From assembly GCA_016182965.1 (NCBI GenBank), contig JACPFM010000134.1:1-58404 (forward strand): a DNA stretch of 58,404 bases, given 5' to 3'. The position numbers and the translations under genes are program-made. Source of the stretch: Deltaproteobacteria bacterium. Its GTDB lineage: Bacteria > Myxococcota_A > Polyangia > Polyangiales > JADJMO01. Of this stretch, positions 1-8,036 are shown in pieces; within the stretch, counting starts at the first letter, position 1, and every line of letters starts with the position of its first letter. Under the pieces are notes generated by a model. That model saw nothing but the letters and a program-made list of their open reading frames with translations. It searched no databases and was not told where the DNA came from.

Positions 1-98
1 TCGCGCCGAACTGAACATCGATCTCCGCCAGCCACCGCCGAACGCCGTATTGCACGCGCGAAGGCCGGCACCCACCGACGGCTCGTCCGCGACCCGCG

Positions 99-1478
99 GT
101 GGATCACGCGGCGGCGGTGTCCCGCCCGCTAAACACGTACAGCGATCCGAACTGCAAGGTCAAGTGGCCGACCGATCCGCTCAACGCCGACGTCGACGGT
201 CGCAACCTGCGCGCGTTCGAGCAGACGCGGCGCTTCGGCTACAGCTTCCTGTGGGGCCGCCAGCGGTATGTCGACGCGTTCACCAAGACCTCGGTCCTCG
301 GCTCCGACAACAGGTTCGCGGCGAACCCGATCTTCGCGGGCGGGCTGCGCGATCCGAGCCTGGTCGTCGTCGCCGCCATCGTCGGCGTGCCTAACCAGCT
401 GCTGATCGACCCGGAGACGGGTCAGGCGAAGGCGCTGACCGACGCCGACTGGGAGAACATCGCCGGCCCGATCGGCAAGCGCGATCCGCACATGATCGAG
501 TCGATCGCGCCGCGCGCCGGCGTGACGAGGTTCCTCCGCAATCGCTGGGTCGACCCGGTGCACGGCGGCGATCGCGACGTGCCCGACGGCGACGACCTGC
601 AGTACGCGTGCATCGCGGAGCGCGCGCGTGACGAGAACGGATGCTGGCCGGACGGCCACGACTGCGACGGCGACGACGCGCACCTGACCAACCCGCTGTG
701 CGTGCCCGCGCAGCCGAAGAGCTGCACCAAGCCGACTTCGGGGCCGGCGCAGCGGTACTTCAAGGCCTATCCCGGCCTGCGCCACCTCCGCATCGTCAAG
801 GACCTCGGCGCCTCGGGGTTCGTCGCCTCGATCTGCGCGAAGAGCTACCGGCCGGCGCTCGACGGCATCACGCAGAAGATCCGGGCCACGCTCGGCGCGC
901 GCTGCGAACGCGCGAGCCTCGACACCGACCCGCAGGGGCGTGTCGGCTGCGTCTTGTTCGAGTCGATGCGAGAGGGCACCGACGGCGGCAAGCGATGCGA
1001 GGACCTCGCCAGGGGCCTGTGCACGCCCGGCGCTGCTCCCTGCCGTCGCGAGGGGACGAGCCATCCGCCCATCAGCCCGGAGGCGGCGGCCGCCCAGCTG
1101 AACCTCCCCATCACGGTCGTCGGCGCGGATGGCGTCGCGCGCCCCACGCCGACACAAGCCGTCGCGCAGCACGGCAGCGTGTACCTCATCGGCGCCGACC
1201 ACGCGCCGGACGGCAGCCCCGCGCCGCGCAAGCACCTGGTCTGCGAGCTCCAGCAGCTCGACGGAGAGGCGCTGCAGTCGTGCGCCGAGGCGAAGGACTT
1301 CACGCTCGATCCCGCGGTCGCCGGCGGCTGGTGCTACTCGACGAATCCCGAGATCGTCGGCGAGCAGTGCAGGAAATTGGGGGCGCCGGGGACCATCCGC
1401 TACCTCGGCGCCGTCGAGCCTCGCGACGGCTCCGAGCCGTTCGCGTTCTGTGGTCAGTGGCCCGGCGGCACGTGCTGA
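99..1478 (+). CDS. Secreted Cys-rich protein of a myxobacterial family, C-terminal part (5' end unresolved)
   Basis: The reading frame ends in TGA at 1476-1478 and codes for about 459 residues from a GTG at 99. No function is known. Motifs such as RDPSLVVVAAIVGVPNQ, DPHMIESIAPRAG and YPGLRHLRIVKDLG...VASICA resemble long hypothetical proteins I recall from myxobacteria, where a von Willebrand A-like N-terminus with a TDEDDCS-type stretch usually comes first. No such N-terminus is visible here: the frame is open only back to 15 and is closed by TGA at 12-14. The GTG at 99 is therefore probably not the true start. Either a frameshift lies in the first 100 bases or the gene is truncated by the window edge. 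Many Cys residues suggest an exported, disulfide-bonded protein. Family call is from memory of motifs; function unknown. Confidence 0.6.
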   Translation: MDHAAAVSRPLNTYSDPNCKVKWPTDPLNADVDGRNLRAFEQTRRFGYSFLWGRQRYVDAFTKTSVLGSDNRFAANPIFAGGLRDPSLVVVAAIVGVPNQLLIDPETGQAKALTDADWENIAGPIGKRDPHMIESIAPRAGVTRFLRNRWVDPVHGGDRDVPDGDDLQYACIAERARDENGCWPDGHDCDGDDAHLTNPLCVPAQPKSCTKPTSGPAQRYFKAYPGLRHLRIVKDLGASGFVASICAKSYRPALDGITQKIRATLGARCERASLDTDPQGRVGCVLFESMREGTDGGKRCEDLARGLCTPGAAPCRREGTSHPPISPEAAAAQLNLPITVVGADGVARPTPTQAVAQHGSVYLIGADHAPDGSPAPRKHLVCELQQLDGEALQSCAEAKDFTLDPAVAGGWCYSTNPEIVGEQCRKLGAPGTIRYLGAVEPRDGSEPFAFCGQWPGGTC

Positions 1479-1537
1479 CCGCTCGCGGCGCGTCACGTCG
1501 CGGCGTCGTGTGCTAACGCTGATCGCGCCCGCCGCCG

Positions 1538-2413
1538 ATGTCGCGACTCATCCTGTACGCCATCCCCGCGTTCATCGCGCTGATGATCCTCGAGGGCCTG
1601 TGGTCCGTGCGCGCCGAGCGCGCCGGGCGCGACGTCCGCGGCTACCGCAAGAAGGACACCGCGGCGAGCCTCGCGATGGGCCTCGGCAACGTGTTCCTCT
1701 CGACCTTCACCAAGGCCTTTGCCGTCGCGCTGTGGACGGTGCTCTACGAGTACCGTCTCGTCGACCTGCCGATCGCGTGGTGGACCTGGGCGCTGCTCCT
1801 GGTGACCGAGGACTTCTGTTACTACTGGTTCCACCGCGCGCACCACGAGGTGCGGTTCTTCTGGGCCGCGCACGTCAACCATCACTCGAGCACGCACTAC
1901 AACCTGTCGACGGCGCTCCGGCAGTCGTGGACGACGCCGCTCACCGCGCTGCCGTTCTGGTTGCCGCTGCCGCTGCTCGGGTTTCCGCCGTGGATGATCC
2001 TGACGCAGCAGGCGATCAGCCTCCTCTACCAGTTCTGGCTGCACACCGAGGCCATTCACACGCTCGGGCCGCTCGAGCACGTGCTCAACACGCCGTCGCA
2101 CCACCGCGTGCACCACGGCCGCAACCTCGAGTACCTCGATCGCAACCACGGCGGCATCCTCATCGTGTGGGATCGCCTGTTCGGCACGTTCGAGCCGGAG
2201 CGCGCGCGCGTCGACTACGGGCTGACCAAGAACCTCGAGACCTACCACCCGGTCCGCATCGCGTTCCACGAGTGGGTCGACATCGGGCGCGACGTGCTGC
2301 GCGCGCGGTCACTGCGCGAGGCGTTCATGCGGACGTTCGGGCCGCCGGGGTGGAGCGCCGACGGGAGCACGCGGACCAGTGCGCAGATGCGCGCGGCGGC
2401 GGAAGCGGAGTGA
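1538..2413 (+). CDS. Sterol desaturase / fatty acid hydroxylase family membrane protein
   Basis: A 291-residue integral membrane di-iron oxygenase. The histidine clusters typical of the family are present: HRAHH at about residues 99-103, HVNHH at 112-116, an HTEAIH segment at 169-174 and HHRVHH at 188-193. Together they should bind the two irons that hydroxylate or desaturate a lipid C-H bond. Hydrophobic segments at about 3-20, 45-70, 80-97 and 135-165 place it in the inner membrane. In length and motif layout it resembles the alkylglycerol monooxygenase/ERG3-like bacterial proteins, but the substrate cannot be told from sequence. It starts at ATG 1538, about 60 bp after the preceding gene, and is followed 70 bp later by a lipoprotein on the same strand. 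Confidence 0.88.
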   Translation: MSRLILYAIPAFIALMILEGLWSVRAERAGRDVRGYRKKDTAASLAMGLGNVFLSTFTKAFAVALWTVLYEYRLVDLPIAWWTWALLLVTEDFCYYWFHRAHHEVRFFWAAHVNHHSSTHYNLSTALRQSWTTPLTALPFWLPLPLLGFPPWMILTQQAISLLYQFWLHTEAIHTLGPLEHVLNTPSHHRVHHGRNLEYLDRNHGGILIVWDRLFGTFEPERARVDYGLTKNLETYHPVRIAFHEWVDIGRDVLRARSLREAFMRTFGPPGWSADGSTRTSAQMRAAAEAE

Positions 2414-2483
2414 ATCGCGGGCGCCGCTCCGTCGAGACCGCTCGTCGGCGGCCGCGTCGCCGTTTCGCGATATCGTTGCCCTG

Positions 2484-3440
2484 GTGGAGCCCCGCGCGTC
2501 GATCCTCCTGCTCGCCGTCCTCGCCGGGTGCGGCGGCGCGTCCGAAGCCTCCGGCGATCCGCCCCCGAGCGAGGACTCGGCGATCGACGGCGGCGCCGAG
2601 GCGTCCGCCGACTCCGCGGACGTCGGCGCGGAGGCCGACGGCGGTCCTTGCGGCTGCACCGACTACACGGTTCCGGTCTCCGCCGGCACGATCGTGCACG
2701 CGTCGATCCGCGAGATCTCCGGCCTCGCGGCGAGCCGGACGAGCCCCGGGGTCCTCTGGACGCACAACGACTCCGGCGACTCCGCGCGGCTGTTCGCGAT
2801 CGACAGCGCGGGCGCCTTCCTCGGCGAGCTGCGGGTGAGCGGCGCGACCGCGATCGACTGGGAGGACCTCGCCGTCGGCCCGTGCGGCGACGCCTCGTGC
2901 ATCTGGGTCGGCGACTTCGGCGACAACGCGACTTCGCGCACCAACGACGCGCTCTACCGAATCCCCGAGCCGACGATCGAGGCGAAGCCGTTCGCGACAC
3001 GCACCGTCGCAGCCGACAAGATCCCGTTCGAGTACCCCGACGGGAAGTGGAACGCGGAGGCGCTCCTGGTGCACCCGACGACCGGCGAGATCGTCATCGT
3101 CACCAAGGGCTCGTCGCCGGGCGTGTATCGCTTCCCTACGCCGCTCGTCGCGGGCGCCAAGGTCACGCTGACGCGCGTGTCGACGCCGGTCGGGCTCGAC
3201 GGCGTGGTCACCGGCGGCGACGTCTCGCCCTGCGGCGATCGCGCGCTCCTGCGCACGTATTCGTCGCTCTTCGAGTACCGCATCGGCGACCTCGGCGCGG
3301 GCCTCGCGACGCCGCCCACGAAGGTGCCGGTCGGCAAGGAGGCGCAAGGCGAGGCGGTCGCCTATCGCGAAGGCGGGCGCGGCTACTTCACGGCCTCGGA
3401 GGGGGCGTCGGTCCCGCTGCTCGCGACGACGTGCCGGTAG
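2484..3440 (+). CDS. Predicted lipoprotein, probable beta-propeller-like surface protein
   Basis: I chose GTG 2484 because it gives a proper lipoprotein signal, MEPRASILLLAVLAGC, with the lipobox Cys at about residue 16; the longer upstream frame is Arg-rich and unlikely. The mature 318-residue product has an Asp/Ala/Ser-rich tether, then a globular region with SGLAAS...LWTHNDSGDSARLFAID and DWEDLAVGPCGD...WVGDFGDNATSR. These recur like blades of NHL/SdiA-type beta-propellers found in exported proteins that begin with ISGLA..R..P..LW.HNDSG. Substrate and role are unknown. Its TAG stop (3438-3440) directly abuts the stop of the convergent membrane protein gene with no base between them. Confidence 0.75.
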   Translation: MEPRASILLLAVLAGCGGASEASGDPPPSEDSAIDGGAEASADSADVGAEADGGPCGCTDYTVPVSAGTIVHASIREISGLAASRTSPGVLWTHNDSGDSARLFAIDSAGAFLGELRVSGATAIDWEDLAVGPCGDASCIWVGDFGDNATSRTNDALYRIPEPTIEAKPFATRTVAADKIPFEYPDGKWNAEALLVHPTTGEIVIVTKGSSPGVYRFPTPLVAGAKVTLTRVSTPVGLDGVVTGGDVSPCGDRALLRTYSSLFEYRIGDLGAGLATPPTKVPVGKEAQGEAVAYREGGRGYFTASEGASVPLLATTCR

Positions 3441-4832
3441 TCATCGCCCCGGACCGAGCGCCCAACGTCCGGCCGGGCCCTCGGGGCAGAACACCGCGCG
3501 GCCCGGGCGCGCGGTCCCCTTCGGCGGGGTGGTGAACAGGCGGCGCAGCGGCGAGTCGGCGAGCTGCCACAGGCGCCGCGGGTCGCGATCGACGTCGTTG
3601 GGCAGCTCCCACTGCGCCACCTCGAAGCCGAACGTGCCCGCGAGGCCGACGGCGCCGGTGAGCAGCGCGCAGGCGAGGACGACGGCGCGCGCGCGTCGAC
3701 CGAGCCGCCCGGGTGACGGGAGCTGCGTGGCCGCGAGCACGATCGCGAGCCATGTCGCGCCAGCGAGGAGGCGCGGGCCGAACGACATGCCGCCCCACCA
3801 CTTGAAGAACGACGCGGCGAGCAGGAGCTGCCCGACGACGCCGAGGGCGAGCACGCGCAGCACCGAGTCGCGCGAGCGCCACGCGACGACCACGCCGACG
3901 ATCGCGAGCGGCGCGAAGATCACGAGGCCGCGCGCGGGGCTCACCAGGAGCCCGGCGAGCGCGCCGAAGAGCCGCGCCGGCGCGAGGGCGAAGACCTGCT
4001 CGGTCTGCGCGGCGTTGCGCACCCACTGTCCGGTGGGCAGGGGCGAGCCGAGGCGATCGAGGTTCCACAGGAGGAGCGGCGCGGCGGCCAACGAGAGCAG
4101 CGCGAGCGCCGCCAGGCGATCGACACGTGGTGTCGCACGCGCCCGGAGCCACCACGCGGTCAGCAACGCGACGGACAGCGGCGCGTCGGCGGGCCTCAGC
4201 AACACGGCGAGCACCGCTGCCGCGGGCGCGAGCACCGTCGCCGCGCGGCTCCGCGCCGTCCAGGCGACGCCCGCGAGCGCCGCGAGCAGCGCGGGCAACG
4301 CCGCCGTCTGTTGCCACAGCCCCTGGCCGAGGTTCGGCGCGCCGGCGAAGGAGCACGCCGCCACCAACGCGGCGACCATCGCGATCCAGGTAGGCGCCCA
4401 CGCGAGCGCGGCGAGGCAGGCGAATGCCGTCGCCACGCCGACGCTCGCGGCCGCGGCGTTCCGCACGCGCCCGCGCAGCGCGTCTTCTTCGACGGCGTCG
4501 CCCGGGCGGAGGCCGAGCAACGCCGGGCGTCCGAGCGCGGCGGGCCCCGGACCGAACGTCGAGACCAGGCCGCGCCCGTCGGCGGTGATCGTCGCCCAGT
4601 ACGGCACCGCGACGTTGCGCGCTTGCGCGTCGACCCACGGCACCCGCGACAGGTCTTGATCGCCGTGGCACGCGAGCACGATCGCGCCGAGGAACCCCGG
4701 CGTGGTGTCGCTGGTCTGCGGGCGCAGCGGCGCGAGCACGCAGAGCGCGTACGCCAGCGCGCCGCACGCGCCTGCTGCGGCCAGTCGTGAGAGGGACGCC
4801 CGGCGATCGCTCACCCGGCGTCGTTGTCGCAC
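3441..4832 (-). CDS. Polytopic membrane protein, possibly GT-C glycosyltransferase-like
   Basis: A 463-residue protein with about 9-11 hydrophobic segments and an acidic loop after the first one. The stretch FFKWWGGMSFGPRLL followed by further membrane spans is seen in many bacterial multi-spanning proteins of the GT-C (lipid-linked sugar transferase) type, but no catalytic motif can be assigned with confidence. The start is GTG 4832, with GTG 4814 as an alternative; neither has a clear Shine-Dalgarno sequence. The gene begins 15 bp after the stop of the PLP enzyme on the same strand, so the two may be co-transcribed. Function unknown. Confidence 0.72.
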   Translation of the reverse strand: MRQRRRVSDRRASLSRLAAAGACGALAYALCVLAPLRPQTSDTTPGFLGAIVLACHGDQDLSRVPWVDAQARNVAVPYWATITADGRGLVSTFGPGPAALGRPALLGLRPGDAVEEDALRGRVRNAAAASVGVATAFACLAALAWAPTWIAMVAALVAACSFAGAPNLGQGLWQQTAALPALLAALAGVAWTARSRAATVLAPAAAVLAVLLRPADAPLSVALLTAWWLRARATPRVDRLAALALLSLAAAPLLLWNLDRLGSPLPTGQWVRNAAQTEQVFALAPARLFGALAGLLVSPARGLVIFAPLAIVGVVVAWRSRDSVLRVLALGVVGQLLLAASFFKWWGGMSFGPRLLAGATWLAIVLAATQLPSPGRLGRRARAVVLACALLTGAVGLAGTFGFEVAQWELPNDVDRDPRRLWQLADSPLRRLFTTPPKGTARPGRAVFCPEGPAGRWALGPGR

Positions 4833-4847
4833 GAGCGCGGCGGCGCG

Positions 4848-6098
4848 TCAGCCGACCGCGTCGAGGGCCTCTTGCAGATCGCGCAGCAGATCGCGCCAGT
4901 CCTCGACGCCGACCGAGACGCGCACCAGCGACTGCGTGACGCCGGCCGCCTCCTGCGCCTCGGGGGACATCTCGCTGTGGGTGGTGGTCGCCGGGTGGCA
5001 GGCGAGCGACTCGACCCCGCCGAGGCTCACCGCGTTGCGCGCGATGCGCAGGCGGCGCAGCACCTCGAACGCGGCGCTCTTGCCGCCGCGGAGCTCCATC
5101 GCGAAGAGCGCGCCCGGGTAGGTGCACTGCGCGTCGCGGATTCGGATCTGCTCCGGATCGGTGAACAGCGAGGGGTAATGGAACCTGGCGATCGCGGGGT
5201 GGTCCTTGAGCGCCTCGACGATGCGCGCCGCGTTCTTCCCCTGCCGCGACATGCGGAGCTCCACCGTGGGCAGTCGCCCGTCGAGCATCCAGCACTCGTC
5301 GGGCTGCAGGATGTTGCCGAGGATCGCGCGGGTGCCGCGCAGGTGATCGATCACCGCCGGATCGCGCCCCATCACGACGCCGCCGAGCATGTCGGAGAAG
5401 CCGGCGAGGTACTTGGTCGCCGAGTACACGGCGAGGTCGGCGCCGTGCAGCAGCGGGTGCTGGAAGCGCGGGCCGAGGAAGGTGTTGTCGACCGCGACGA
5501 GCGGCGGCTCCGGGCGCGCCCGCGCGGCCTCGACGGCGGCGGCGATGTCGCTCATGCGCAGCGTCGGGTTGGCGGGCGTCTCGACGAACACGAGCCGCAG
5601 GTCTTCCGCCGACGCGATCGCGGCGCGCATGGCCGCGGTGTCGCCCGCCGGCACCTCGATCGCGCGCAGGCCCATCGGGACGAGCAGCTGGTCGATCAGG
5701 TGGTGCGTGCCGCCGTAGGCGGGCGTCGTGATCACGAACGACTGCCCGGGGCGCACGTGGGTGAAGAACACCGTCGAGATCGCCGCCATGCCGGAGTTGA
5801 AGACGGCGGCCGCCTCGGCGTGCGGCTCGAGCGCGACCAGGTGGTCCTCGAGGATCTCCGCGTTCGGGTGCGACAGGCGCGAGTAGATCAGCTCCACGTC
5901 CTCTTCGGGCGTGGGCTGCCGCTTGCCGAGCGCGATGAGGAAGGCGCGCTCGGCCTTCTCGGGGCTCGAGAACACGTACGTCGACGAGCGGAACACCGCG
6001 GGGCGCGCCGAGCCGACGGAGAGCGTCGGATCGTAGCCGCGCGTGAGGACCGCGGTGCGAGGACGAACGACGTAGGACGGGCGGTCGGGCTTCTTCAT
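4848..6098 (-). CDS. Cystathionine gamma-synthase family PLP-dependent enzyme
   Basis: A 416-residue cytoplasmic enzyme of the Cys/Met metabolism PLP family (fold type I). The PLP-binding lysine lies in SATKYLAGFSD at about K229, and the family signature region SRLSHPNAEILEDHLVALEP and the phosphate-binding area FNSGMAAIST are clear. Members make or break C-S bonds of cystathionine, methionine, homocysteine or O-acylhomoserine; which one applies here cannot be decided by eye. A 40-residue N-terminal part (LTRGYDPTLSVGSARPAVFRSSTYVF) matches a subgroup often annotated only as cystathionine gamma-synthase family. ATG start at 6098. No other methionine gene lies nearby, so the pathway is not supported by context. 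Confidence 0.9.
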   Translation of the reverse strand: MKKPDRPSYVVRPRTAVLTRGYDPTLSVGSARPAVFRSSTYVFSSPEKAERAFLIALGKRQPTPEEDVELIYSRLSHPNAEILEDHLVALEPHAEAAAVFNSGMAAISTVFFTHVRPGQSFVITTPAYGGTHHLIDQLLVPMGLRAIEVPAGDTAAMRAAIASAEDLRLVFVETPANPTLRMSDIAAAVEAARARPEPPLVAVDNTFLGPRFQHPLLHGADLAVYSATKYLAGFSDMLGGVVMGRDPAVIDHLRGTRAILGNILQPDECWMLDGRLPTVELRMSRQGKNAARIVEALKDHPAIARFHYPSLFTDPEQIRIRDAQCTYPGALFAMELRGGKSAAFEVLRRLRIARNAVSLGGVESLACHPATTTHSEMSPEAQEAAGVTQSLVRVSVGVEDWRDLLRDLQEALDAVG

Positions 6099-6235
6099 GT
6101 GCGGTCCTGCGATCGTAGGAGCAACGGGGCGCTAGCAGCATGATCATGCGCACGTCACGGCCGCGCTGCGCGGTCGATTTCGAGGCTCGGATTTCCGCTG
6201 GACCGTCGGCGCGCGCTGACTCTAGCCTCGGTTGC

Positions 6236-6715
6236 ATGCGCAGCGTTCCCCTCCTCCTCCTCACGGCGCTCACGCTCGTCGCGTGCAGGCGCGATCGACA
6301 GTCGACCTACGGTGGCAGCCCCTATGGAGGAGGTGGGTACCCGGCCGGCGGCGGCGGTTATCCGGCGGGCGAGGGCGTGCCCGCGGCCGATCGCAGCGTC
6401 ATCCCGCACGGCCAGGGCTGGTCGTGCTTCCGCGATCGTCAGCTCAAGGCGTGGTCCTACTGCGAGCGCAACTTCGACGGCTGCCGCAGCTTCCGCGACT
6501 CGCTCATCCAGGACGACGCCGCGCAGGGCAAGGTCGCCGATCTGACCGACTGCGCGCCGCAGGGCGAGGCGATGTGCCACACGTACTACAACACGCAGGC
6601 CGGCAAGATGGGCTGGTCGTGCTCGATCACGATGGTCGATTGCCAGGACTCGACCCGCTACTACAGCAAGAAGACCGAGAAGTTCTCGAACGTCAGCCGC
6701 TGCGAAGGGATTTGA
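6236..6715 (+). CDS. Small predicted lipoprotein, Gly/Tyr-rich N-terminus, Cys-rich C-terminus
   Basis: ATG 6236 gives MRSVPLLLLTALTLVAC, a lipoprotein signal peptide with Cys at about residue 17; the longer upstream frame is not coding-like. The 159-residue product continues with a Gly/Tyr/Pro-rich tether (about residues 24-45) and a domain of about 110 residues with six to seven Cys, WSCFRDRQLKAWSYCERNFDGC and a second GWSCSITMVDCQDS. The two WSC...C..DC units look like an internal duplication of a disulfide-stabilised motif. No known function. It is convergent with tlyA across the repeat island. Confidence 0.75.
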   Translation: MRSVPLLLLTALTLVACRRDRQSTYGGSPYGGGGYPAGGGGYPAGEGVPAADRSVIPHGQGWSCFRDRQLKAWSYCERNFDGCRSFRDSLIQDDAAQGKVADLTDCAPQGEAMCHTYYNTQAGKMGWSCSITMVDCQDSTRYYSKKTEKFSNVSRCEGI

Positions 6716-6718
6716 CTC

Positions 6719-6748
6719 AGTCGTCAGTCGTCAGTCGTCAGTCGTCAG
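6719..6748. repeat. Heptamer tandem array (AGTCGTC)n
   Basis: About 4.3 tandem copies of AGTCGTC begin four bases after the lipoprotein stop. The same heptamer, inverted, forms the array at 7232-7273 beside the tlyA stop, so the intergenic repeat island is bracketed by inverted heptamer arrays. Confidence 0.9.
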
Positions 6749-6772
6749 CCCGAGACGCCGAGACGTCCTTCT
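6735..6772. repeat. 38-bp direct repeat, left copy
   Basis: Identical to 7139-7176. It includes the end of the heptamer array, then CCCGAGACGCCGAGACGTCC and CTTCT. The two copies enclose 366 bp that hold the palindromic element pair. Confidence 0.9.
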
Positions 6773-6787
6773 TTCTCTCGCTCGTGT

Positions 6788-6916
6788 GCCACCCGGCGGA
6801 TGTTTCGCCGGTTGTTGCCCCGCAAGAGCACCCTCGCTGAGCCCGGACGAGAGGATTCCTGATCTCCGCGCGATGAAGCCCACGGCATACCTCTCAAGCC
6901 CAGCTTCGCTGGGCTT
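6788..6916 (+). repeat. REP-like palindromic element, copy A
   Basis: Copy A reads on the plus strand. It begins with GCCACCCGGCGGA (6788-6800), has TGAAGCCCACGGCA at 6874-6887, then exactly 8 bases, then a hairpin (stem 6896-6904 with 6908-6916, 9 bp, loop TTC). Copy B on the opposite strand has the same modules in the same order and the same 8-base spacing. This matches the organisation of bacterial REP/BIME sequences. No transposase is adjacent. Confidence 0.75.
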
Positions 6917-6982
6917 GCTCGGACGTCCGCCGCAGGTTTGATCTCGGGAGCTCCGGTCTCGCCCTGCCGAAATGGTTCGCAG

Positions 6983-7133
6983 AGCCCCGCGAAGCGGGGC
7001 TTGGGCGAACTGCCGTGGGCTTCAGCCCGCGGTTACGGGGAATTCACGGAAACGCTTGCGGGACTGGTGAGTGCATCTCAGCAGGGCGCCTCGGCCTGCG
7101 AGTCGAAACAGGGCCGCACCTCCGCCGGGTGGC
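6983..7133 (-). repeat. REP-like palindromic element, copy B (inverted relative to A)
   Basis: Read on the minus strand: GCCACCCGGCGGA (7133-7121), TGAAGCCCACGGCA (7024-7011), 8 bases, then a hairpin with an 8-bp stem (6983-6990 with 6994-7001) and a 3-base loop. Hairpin sequence differs from copy A by compensating changes in the stem (CAG/CTG versus CCG/CGG), which is the mark of a conserved structure. The pair forms a head-to-head BIME-like unit between convergent genes. Confidence 0.75.
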
Positions 7134-7138
7134 TCTAC

Positions 7139-7176
7139 TCGTCAGTCGTCAGCCCGAGACGCCGAGACGTCCTTCT
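7139..7176. repeat. 38-bp direct repeat, right copy
   Basis: Perfect copy of 6735-6772. It is followed by a CT-rich run of CTCGCT hexamers (about 7180-7230). Confidence 0.9.
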
Positions 7177-7179
7177 CTC

Positions 7180-7230
7180 TCCTGCTCGCTCTCGCTCCCG
7201 CGCTCGCTCTCGCTCTCGCTCTCGCTCTCT
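7180..7230. repeat. CTCGCT-type hexamer low-complexity run
   Basis: Pyrimidine-rich tandem repeat (CTCGCT with variants) between the right 38-bp repeat and the inverted heptamer array. It is not coding; it simply translates as Arg-Ser repeats in other frames. Confidence 0.85.
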
Positions 7231-7231
7231 C

Positions 7232-7273
7232 GACTGACGACTGACGACTGACGACTGACGACTGACGACTGAC
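7232..7273. repeat. Inverted heptamer tandem array (GACGACT)n
   Basis: About six copies of the reverse complement of the left array. It ends one base before the TAA stop of tlyA (complement of 7275-7277). Confidence 0.9.
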
Positions 7274-7274
7274 G

Positions 7275-8027
7275 TTACCGGCGCGTCGCCCACAGGAACC
7301 TCTCCCGATTGCCGCCGGGGCCGGCGATGACGCAGTCGGCCTCGCCGCGGACGTCGAAGCCGGCGGCGCGCGCGGCGTCGGCGACCTCGCTGCTCGCGCG
7401 CATGCGGAGCGCGTCGTCGCGCACGATGCCGCCCTTGCCGACCTCGTCGCGCCGCACCTGGAACTGGGGCTTGACGAGCGCGACCAGCGTGCCGCCCGGG
7501 CGGAGCACCGCGGCGATCGCCGGCAGGAGCTTCTCGAGGCCGATGAACGACGCGTCGACCACCGCGAGGTCGAGGACCGGGCCGGGGAGGCCGAGCGTCT
7601 CCGGTGTCATGGTGCGGGCGTTGGTGCGCTCGAGCACCACCACGCGCGGATCGCGGCGGATCTTGTCGTGGAGCTGCCCGTAGCCGACGTCGACCGCGTA
7701 GACCTTCGCCGCGCCTAGGTGCAGCAGCACGTCGGTGAAGCCGCCGGTCGACGCGCCGACGTCGACGGCGGTCGCGCCGCTCGGATCGACGCCGAAGCCT
7801 TCGAGCGCGCCGGCGAGTTTCACGCCTCCGCGCGAGACCCACGGGTGATCCTCGCCGCGCGCTGCGATGGGGGCGTCGCCGGGCAAGAGATCGCCGGGCT
7901 TCTCGACGCGGCGCTCTCCGACGTAGATCGCGCCCGCCATGATCATCGTCTGCGCGCGCGTGCGTGACGGGGCGAGGCCGCGATCGACGACCAGCTGATC
8001 GGCGCGGACGCGCGGCGGCCTGGGCAC
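7275..8027 (-). CDS. tlyA: TlyA-family 16S/23S rRNA (cytidine-2'-O)-methyltransferase
   Basis: A 250-residue protein with an N-terminal S4 RNA-binding domain (about residues 5-65: RADQLVVDRGLAPSRTRAQTMI) and an FtsJ/RrmJ-like SAM methyltransferase domain. The SAM motif is DVGASTGGFTDVLLHLGA, preceded by WVSRGGVKL, which is diagnostic for TlyA. KPQF near residue 190 carries a catalytic-tetrad lysine. Members methylate ribose 2'-OH of cytidines in 16S and 23S rRNA and affect capreomycin sensitivity; some were also reported as haemolysins. Start is GTG 8027. It lies 9 bp after the PHP gene on the same strand, so probably one transcript. Confidence 0.93.
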   Translation of the reverse strand: MPRPPRVRADQLVVDRGLAPSRTRAQTMIMAGAIYVGERRVEKPGDLLPGDAPIAARGEDHPWVSRGGVKLAGALEGFGVDPSGATAVDVGASTGGFTDVLLHLGAAKVYAVDVGYGQLHDKIRRDPRVVVLERTNARTMTPETLGLPGPVLDLAVVDASFIGLEKLLPAIAAVLRPGGTLVALVKPQFQVRRDEVGKGGIVRDDALRMRASSEVADAARAAGFDVRGEADCVIAGPGGNRERFLWATRR

Positions 8028-8036
8028 GGGGCGATC

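Noticed and set aside
6938..7237. A 99-codon open frame inside the repeat island
   Set aside because: It runs through inverted repeats and the CTCGCT run and has no protein-like features.
6719..7273. CRISPR array
   Set aside because: Heptamers have no spacers, and the longer repeats occur only twice.
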